A stretch of DNA of 64,000 nt, taken from an uncultured bacterium (GTDB lineage: Bacteria; CSSED10-310; CALFER01). Every line of letters begins with the position of its first letter. The stretch's first letter is position 1. The DNA is taken from NCBI GenBank assembly GCA_937951895.1, contig CALFER010000086.1:1-64000 (forward strand), written 5' to 3'. The notes beneath the pieces were generated by a model. It made no database searches. It worked only from the letters and a program-made list of their open reading frames with translations, and was not told where the DNA came from. A program made the position numbers and the translations under genes. Shown here in pieces: positions 59,787-64,000 of this stretch.

Positions 59787-60323
59787 TCAATCCTTCCCGG
59801 CCGGGGCGGGTCGCGCGGTCATCGACCGCCAGCGCTCGATGGTCAGTTCGTCCAGACGGAACTTGAATCGCGCGGGATGCCGGCGCTCGAACACCTCCCG
59901 TTCGGCTTCGGTCGAAAAAGCGACGAATGCGGGTCCCATCGGGCCGATGACATCGGATCCCCCCGCAAAGAACGCGGTTCCCCCATCGATCGCCTCGCCG
60001 GTGAAGTAATTCCGAACGCAGATCTTTCGGATTCCCGGGCGCGTTATTCCGAGATACTTTTCGGTCTCGAGCCATGCGCGGATCATGCACCCGTTCCCGC
60101 AGAAAAAGTGGATGCGGCCCTGGTCAGTCTCGATCGAAGCCGCCGTGTCCGCATGCTGAGCGGGAAGCATGGCGCAGACCGGGCAGCGTTCCGATCCGGC
60201 CATGTCGATGCGGCAGAGAACGGGCGTGTTTTCCGGGGTCTGCGCCTGCGCATCGAGATTGCACAGGAGGGCCGCCAACAGAAGGGTCGGCCAGGCGTTT
60301 CGCACAAGGATTCGTCGGATCAT
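59787..60323 (-). CDS. nosL: NosL-like copper-binding protein
   Basis: 178 residues with a signal peptide (1-28). NosL-type motifs: SERCPVCAMLP with a CxxCxM copper site and FFCGNGCMIRAWL, followed by a mixed alpha/beta domain. NosL delivers copper to N2O reductase in known systems. It opens an operon with a permease, ATPase and membrane protein; no nosZ is present in this window. So it may serve another copper protein. The ATG at 60323 has AGGG six bases upstream; longer frames are not supported. Confidence 0.83.
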   Translation of the reverse strand: MIRRILVRNAWPTLLLAALLCNLDAQAQTPENTPVLCRIDMAGSERCPVCAMLPAQHADTAASIETDQGRIHFFCGNGCMIRAWLETEKYLGITRPGIRKICVRNYFTGEAIDGGTAFFAGGSDVIGPMGPAFVAFSTEAEREVFERRHPARFKFRLDELTIERWRSMTARPAPAGKD

Positions 60324-60374
60324 GCGTTTCCCTTTCAGAGGTTCCGGATATACCGAGTGTCGTTCCTTTGAGCG

Positions 60375-60403
60375 ACTATACATGGCGTCGCCTGCATTTA
60401 CAA
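60375..60403 (-). promoter_or_regulatory. Promoter of the NosL-ABC operon
   Basis: Minus strand: TTGTAA (60403-60398), 17-bp spacer, TATAGT (60380-60375), about 50 bases before the nosL ATG. Confidence 0.55.
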
Positions 60404-60539
60404 AGCCCGTTGCCGATGCTGTGCCGTTCGTCTGATCGGGCCGCAAATGGCCTTCTGCAGAGTCCATCGCTTCCGTTGGCCAAGCGTAGTCGGTTCTGAT
60501 ACACTGCGTCTCGCAGAACAGAGGAGTTCGAGTCGCGTC

Positions 60540-62492
60540 ATGAAGCACAGAAGACAGAGGCACGTCGAGGCCAAACCGGAACCTGTCGGGGATCATCCGA
60601 AGCACACCGCCCGGATGGATCCGCGTGATGCCGTCATCCTGTTCGTTGTCGTTCTGATCGCCTTCCATCCCGCCTTCCAGGCCGAATTCCTGAACTACGA
60701 CGATCATCTCAATTATCTCGAAAATCCCCATTTCCAAGGTCTCGGCGTCGCAAACCTGAAATGGATGTTCACCTCGTTTTTCATGGGTCATTACCAACCC
60801 GTCACCTGGTTGACGCTCGGGTTCGACGCCCTGATCGGCAATCTGTTCCGGAACAACCCGCTCCATCCGCTTCCGTATCACCTGACGAATCTCCTGTTCC
60901 ATGCCGCCAGCGCGTTGCTCCTCATGCTGATTCTGCGTCGGCTCTTCAGAGCGCATGTCGGAACGGTCAACCAGTCGGTCCTGCGCCTGGGATCGATTGC
61001 CGCAGCCCTGCTGTTCGCCGTGCATCCCCTCCGCGTTGAGTCCGTTCTGTGGATCACCGAACGACGGGATGTGGTGTCGGGCTTTTTTCTTCTGCTGATG
61101 CTCCGTGCCTGGCTCGACCATCGGGACCGGAACACCGGATCAGTCATTTCCCGGCGCGCCGGACACGCGTTCATCATGGTTCATGTCTGGTTTTTGTGCG
61201 GCATCATGAGCAAGGAAATTCTGATGATGACGCCGGTGTTTCTGGTCGTCATGGATTACTTCCCGTTCCGTCGTATCCGTGAGGGGGGATCTGTCGGCGA
61301 AACGATTCGCGGGCTCCTTGCAAGCATCCGGGAAAAAGGGATTCTGTTTGCGATCGCGTTTGTGTTCGGTGCGATCGTGACGGCGGGGGATCACGAGCAG
61401 AACTGGTTGATGACCCTCGATGCCCATCCGCTGCCGGCCCGGCTCTTCCAGGCGACGTACGCGGCGGTTTTTTACATCGTCAGATTTGTGATCCCGATGG
61501 ATCTGCTCCCGATCTACGAAATGAGACTTCCTCTCGATTATCTCCGATGGCCCTTCATGGTCTCGATGGCCGTGACCGTTATCTCGATCCTGGCGGCCAT
61601 CCTGCTGAGACGGCGCGTTCCTCTGTTCGCCACCGCGCTCGCATGGCATCTCCTGTTCCTCTTCCCGGTTTCCGGAATCGTTCAGACCGGGCAGCAGTTG
61701 GTCGCGTGCCGCTACAGTTACATTCCCGCCATGATCCTGAGTGTGCTGGTCATGTACGGAATACTGGAATTCTATCGCCGGGCGGGGCAGCACTCCGGGG
61801 TGACGCGTGCGGTCGCGGGAGCGCTGACGATATGGATTCTGATCCTGACGGCCGGCACGATGCGCCTCGGCGGCCACTGGAGAACCTCGAAGCAGTTGTG
61901 GGAATACACGATCTCGAAAACCGACGGCAGCACATTCGCACACAATAATCTGGGTCAGGCGTTGCTCGTCGAGAAACAGTATGCCGAAGCGCGGGAGCAA
62001 TTCGAGCGGGCATTGGCGATCGAAAGCAGCAACCTGGAAGCACAGGCGAATCTCGGACTCGCGCTCGAACGCATCGGTGACACCCAGGGAGCTCTGTCGG
62101 CCTACGAAGCGGCGATTCGCGGCGGACCGACGATGGTTCCGGTCCGGCTGTCCGCAGGGGATCTGTATTTGAAAGCGGGGCGCAACGCGGAAGCTGAGGC
62201 GATGTACCGGTCTGTGCTCGATGAAAAACCCGGTCTGTCTTCCGTCAGGGTGAATCTCGGTCTGTCAATCGCCCGACAGAACCGCTACCCGGACGCAATT
62301 CCTCATTATCGTGAGGCGTTGCAGGCGGACCCGAACCTGTATCAGGCCCGATACAATCTCGCGATCGCACTGAATGCCATCGGCCGGAGAGACGAGGCGA
62401 TCGCGGAACTGAAACGGGTTCTGGCGAGTCAGCCGGAGCATGCGGGTTCCATCAGGAAACTTGACGAGTGGTCGAAAGAGAGCCTGCCATGA
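60540..62492 (+). CDS. TMTC-like membrane glycosyltransferase with TPRs
   Basis: 650 residues. About ten membrane helices (residues ~30-440) begin with the acidic loop LNYDDHLNYLENP that marks GT-C-type O-mannosyltransferases. GHYQPVTWLTLGFDAL, HLTNLLFHAASALLL and AVHPLRVESVLWITERRDVVS then match bacterial relatives of animal TMTC proteins. Four or more TPRs follow (NLGQALLVEKQYAEAREQFERAL, YNLAIALNAIGRRDEAIAELKRV). It could glycosylate exported proteins, including the TP-rich linkers seen here. GAGGAG is 13 bases upstream, rather far. The stop overlaps the next ATG. Confidence 0.85.
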   Translation: MKHRRQRHVEAKPEPVGDHPKHTARMDPRDAVILFVVVLIAFHPAFQAEFLNYDDHLNYLENPHFQGLGVANLKWMFTSFFMGHYQPVTWLTLGFDALIGNLFRNNPLHPLPYHLTNLLFHAASALLLMLILRRLFRAHVGTVNQSVLRLGSIAAALLFAVHPLRVESVLWITERRDVVSGFFLLLMLRAWLDHRDRNTGSVISRRAGHAFIMVHVWFLCGIMSKEILMMTPVFLVVMDYFPFRRIREGGSVGETIRGLLASIREKGILFAIAFVFGAIVTAGDHEQNWLMTLDAHPLPARLFQATYAAVFYIVRFVIPMDLLPIYEMRLPLDYLRWPFMVSMAVTVISILAAILLRRRVPLFATALAWHLLFLFPVSGIVQTGQQLVACRYSYIPAMILSVLVMYGILEFYRRAGQHSGVTRAVAGALTIWILILTAGTMRLGGHWRTSKQLWEYTISKTDGSTFAHNNLGQALLVEKQYAEAREQFERALAIESSNLEAQANLGLALERIGDTQGALSAYEAAIRGGPTMVPVRLSAGDLYLKAGRNAEAEAMYRSVLDEKPGLSSVRVNLGLSIARQNRYPDAIPHYREALQADPNLYQARYNLAIALNAIGRRDEAIAELKRVLASQPEHAGSIRKLDEWSKESLP

Positions 62493-63151
62493 CGGATTGT
62501 TCCATCTTCTCGATGGTTGTTCTCGGGATACTCGGTTCGGCGCATTGCATCGGCATGTGCGGTCCGCTGGTCCTGGCTTTCCCGGCCCGTTTCGGAGGCG
62601 TGTGGATGCATCTCGCGTATCATGCGGGAAGAATCGGTACGTATGTGCTCGTCGGGACGGTGATCGGAGCGTTCAGCCGGGGTGTCAGCCATGCTCGTCC
62701 ACATGATGCGCACTGGATCGGGTGGACGCAGTCGGGGTTCGCGACTGTGGCCGCATTGTTCCTGATCTGGTTCGGTCTGGCGAAACTCGGGGTGATCCGC
62801 GAACCGGCGTGGCTGAACGAAACCGATTTTCTGACGAGTCATGGTTTTCAGCGACTGATCCGATCGATGCGGCACGGCAATCCGCTCACCATGCTCGGAA
62901 TCGGCGCATGCACGGGTCTGCTACCGTGCGGGCTGTCGTTCGCGGCCTTTTCACGCGTCATGGCCTTCCCGAGTCTGACCGCGGCCCCTCTGATGATGCT
63001 CGCATTCGGGATCGGAACGCTGCCGGCCCTGCTGTTCCTGGGAACCGGTGCCGCGCGACTTGCCCGGGTCTGGCGACGCGAGCTGGAACTCCTCACCGGA
63101 ATGTTCCTGCTCGGCATGGGAATCTCGCTGATCGGTCACCTTCTCTTTTAA
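62489..63151 (+). CDS. DsbD_2/TauE-like six-helix membrane protein
   Basis: 220 residues, about six membrane helices. The family marker GSAHCIGMCGPLV (~15-27) and a second CTGLLPCGLSF (~150) place it in the DsbD_2 (cytochrome-biogenesis/urease-accessory UreH-like) group of TauE/LysE relatives. Members move metals or redox equivalents across the membrane, often near copper-oxidase assembly. Its ATG overlaps the TPR glycosyltransferase stop (ATGA). Substrate unknown. Confidence 0.82.
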   Translation: MTDCSIFSMVVLGILGSAHCIGMCGPLVLAFPARFGGVWMHLAYHAGRIGTYVLVGTVIGAFSRGVSHARPHDAHWIGWTQSGFATVAALFLIWFGLAKLGVIREPAWLNETDFLTSHGFQRLIRSMRHGNPLTMLGIGACTGLLPCGLSFAAFSRVMAFPSLTAAPLMMLAFGIGTLPALLFLGTGAARLARVWRRELELLTGMFLLGMGISLIGHLLF

Positions 63152-63155
63152 AATC

Positions 63156-63179
63156 GCGCGGCCGCGCACTTTCTTTTTT
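63156..63179 (+). terminator. Short GC palindrome with T-tract
   Basis: GCGCGGCCGCGC (63156-63167) followed after two bases by a T-rich run to 63179. The stem is only four pairs around GGCC, so it is a weak terminator candidate. Confidence 0.45.
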
Positions 63180-63235
63180 CATGCGACACCGGGTTTGCTA
63201 TATAGAGAGTGGATCTGTTTCCGACGGAGGTCGAT

Positions 63236-64000
63236 TTGATTCTTGCGCAATTGTCCAACATCACGTTCAGCTTTCCCGGCCGAACGATTATCGAAAGCGC
63301 GTCCCACCAGTTCAAGGACGGGTGCCGTACCGGCCTGATCGGTGCGAACGGTATCGGCAAGACGACTCTGTTCCGGTTGATCGCGGGTGAACGGGTTGCG
63401 GATTCCGGTGAGATACATTACGCCAAAGGGCTTCGGATCGGGTTCCTGGAACAGTCCCCCGTCTGGGCCGATGGGACGACGGTGCGTCATGAGATCGAGC
63501 GGCCGTTCGCCGAGTTGATCGAGATGGAAAGCCGGTTGAGGGGATTCGAGAAGCGTTTCGAGGAAACGGATGATCTGGAGGTGTTCCGGCAGTATGACGC
63601 GCTGGCGGATCATTTCCAGCGGTCCGGTGGGTATACGTATCGGGCGAGAATTCATGAAATCCTGAATGGTCTCGGGTTCTCCGACGCCGTCCAGGACCGT
63701 CCCGTCACGTCGTTCTCGGGAGGCGAACAGTCCCGGATCATGCTGGCCAGACTGCTGCTCGAAGCGCCGAACCTGCTTCTGCTGGACGAGCCTACCAATC
63801 ATCTCGATATCCGCGCCACCGAATGGCTCGAAAAGTATCTCAAGGGCTTCTCAGGCGGGATCGTCTTCATCTCGCACGATCGGTACTTTCTGGATCGCAT
63901 CGCCACGGACATCCTCGAACTCGAGCATCGCCGCCTGATTCTCTACACGGGAAACTTCAGTTCGTATGTCGAACAGAAAGCGGAACGCCGCGAGCATCAG
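63236..64000 (+). CDS. ABC-F family ATPase (partial, runs off right edge)
   Basis: 255 codons are visible from a TTG start that has GGAGG five bases upstream. First ABC domain: GANGIGKTTLFRLIAG (Walker A), EQSPV region, FSGGEQSRIMLARLLL (signature), LLLLDEPTNHLDI (Walker B with the ABC-F DEPTNHLD), ISHDRYFLD. A linker begins before 64000. ABC-F proteins act on the ribosome in translation or antibiotic resistance and have two ABC domains; the second is not in the window. Confidence 0.9.
   Translation, partial: MILAQLSNITFSFPGRTIIESASHQFKDGCRTGLIGANGIGKTTLFRLIAGERVADSGEIHYAKGLRIGFLEQSPVWADGTTVRHEIERPFAELIEMESRLRGFEKRFEETDDLEVFRQYDALADHFQRSGGYTYRARIHEILNGLGFSDAVQDRPVTSFSGGEQSRIMLARLLLEAPNLLLLDEPTNHLDIRATEWLEKYLKGFSGGIVFISHDRYFLDRIATDILELEHRRLILYTGNFSSYVEQKAERREHQ

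Noticed and set aside
59331..60320. Long minus-strand frames extending the ABC and NosL genes upstream
   Set aside because: They cover the permease gene and the promoter in the wrong frame; good ribosome sites and start/stop overlaps fix the shorter starts.
1..64000. CRISPR array or insertion sequence
   Set aside because: No spaced direct repeats of CRISPR type and no transposase frame were seen. The only arrays are the 10-bp phased repeats and the REP-like hairpins.

Overview
The window is bacterial, dense and mostly about 55-60% G+C by eye. It uses ATG, GTG and TTG starts with GGAGG-type ribosome sites, and many genes overlap by 1-8 bases. I cannot place the phylum. Large secreted parallel beta-helix proteins, TP-rich linkers, several Hanks kinases with TPRs and a kinase fused to a formylglycine-generating-enzyme-like domain point to an uncultured, complex-lifestyle lineage.

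Layout. (1) 1-5100 is the right end of a prophage. It holds portal, large terminase, small terminase and a ParB-methyltransferase on the minus strand, a regulatory region with 10-bp phased repeats, and then the 3' half of a tRNA-Glu(TTC), which I read as the distal attachment site. (2) 5.2-10.9 kb is plus-strand: a beta-helix surface protein, a Cys-rich small protein, a kelch-like secreted protein, a small secretory remnant and a second beta-helix protein. (3) 18.1-10.9 kb (minus) is a signalling run: decayed kinase, papain-like secreted protease, TPR-GGDEF cyclase, haem-binding protein, nitroreductase, TPR kinase. (4) 18.3-21.1 kb (plus): a beta-helix protein and a LOV-HD-GYP photoreceptor. 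(5) 21.2-28.9 kb (plus) is a seven-gene, completely overlapping operon (UbiA prenyltransferase, SPASM-like radical SAM, lipid kinase, ThiL-like kinase, old-yellow-enzyme reductase, alpha-oxoamine synthase, extended SDR). It is most likely an undescribed lipid or long-chain-base pathway. (6) 37.8-29.0 kb (minus): four coupled secreted proteins, divergent from a TPR kinase across a 10-bp perfect dyad. (7) 40.4-46.8 kb: cysK and a secreted hypothetical, a membrane-anchored arylsulfotransferase-like protein with a ppGpp-hydrolase-like protein, a nuclease with a zinc ribbon, and a kinase-FGE fusion. (8) 46.8-53 kb: a hairpin-rich repeat patch, a large subtilase, and a NhaR-type LysR divergent from a protein with glutamate 2,3-aminomutase specificity residues. 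(9) 53-64 kb: adenosine deaminase, nucleotidyltransferase, small proteins, molbindin, ATP-grasp, a NosL/FtsX-like/ABC/membrane operon, a TMTC-like glycosyltransferase with TPRs, a DsbD_2-like membrane protein, and the start of an ABC-F ATPase.

Two themes stand out. Eight secreted proteins with unrelated N-terminal parts share one ~115-residue C-terminal domain, which behaves like a surface-sorting or anchoring module. A Hanks kinase, or a kinase remnant, lies next to most clusters of these proteins. c-di-GMP turnover is represented by one GGDEF cyclase and one blue-light-type HD-GYP phosphodiesterase.
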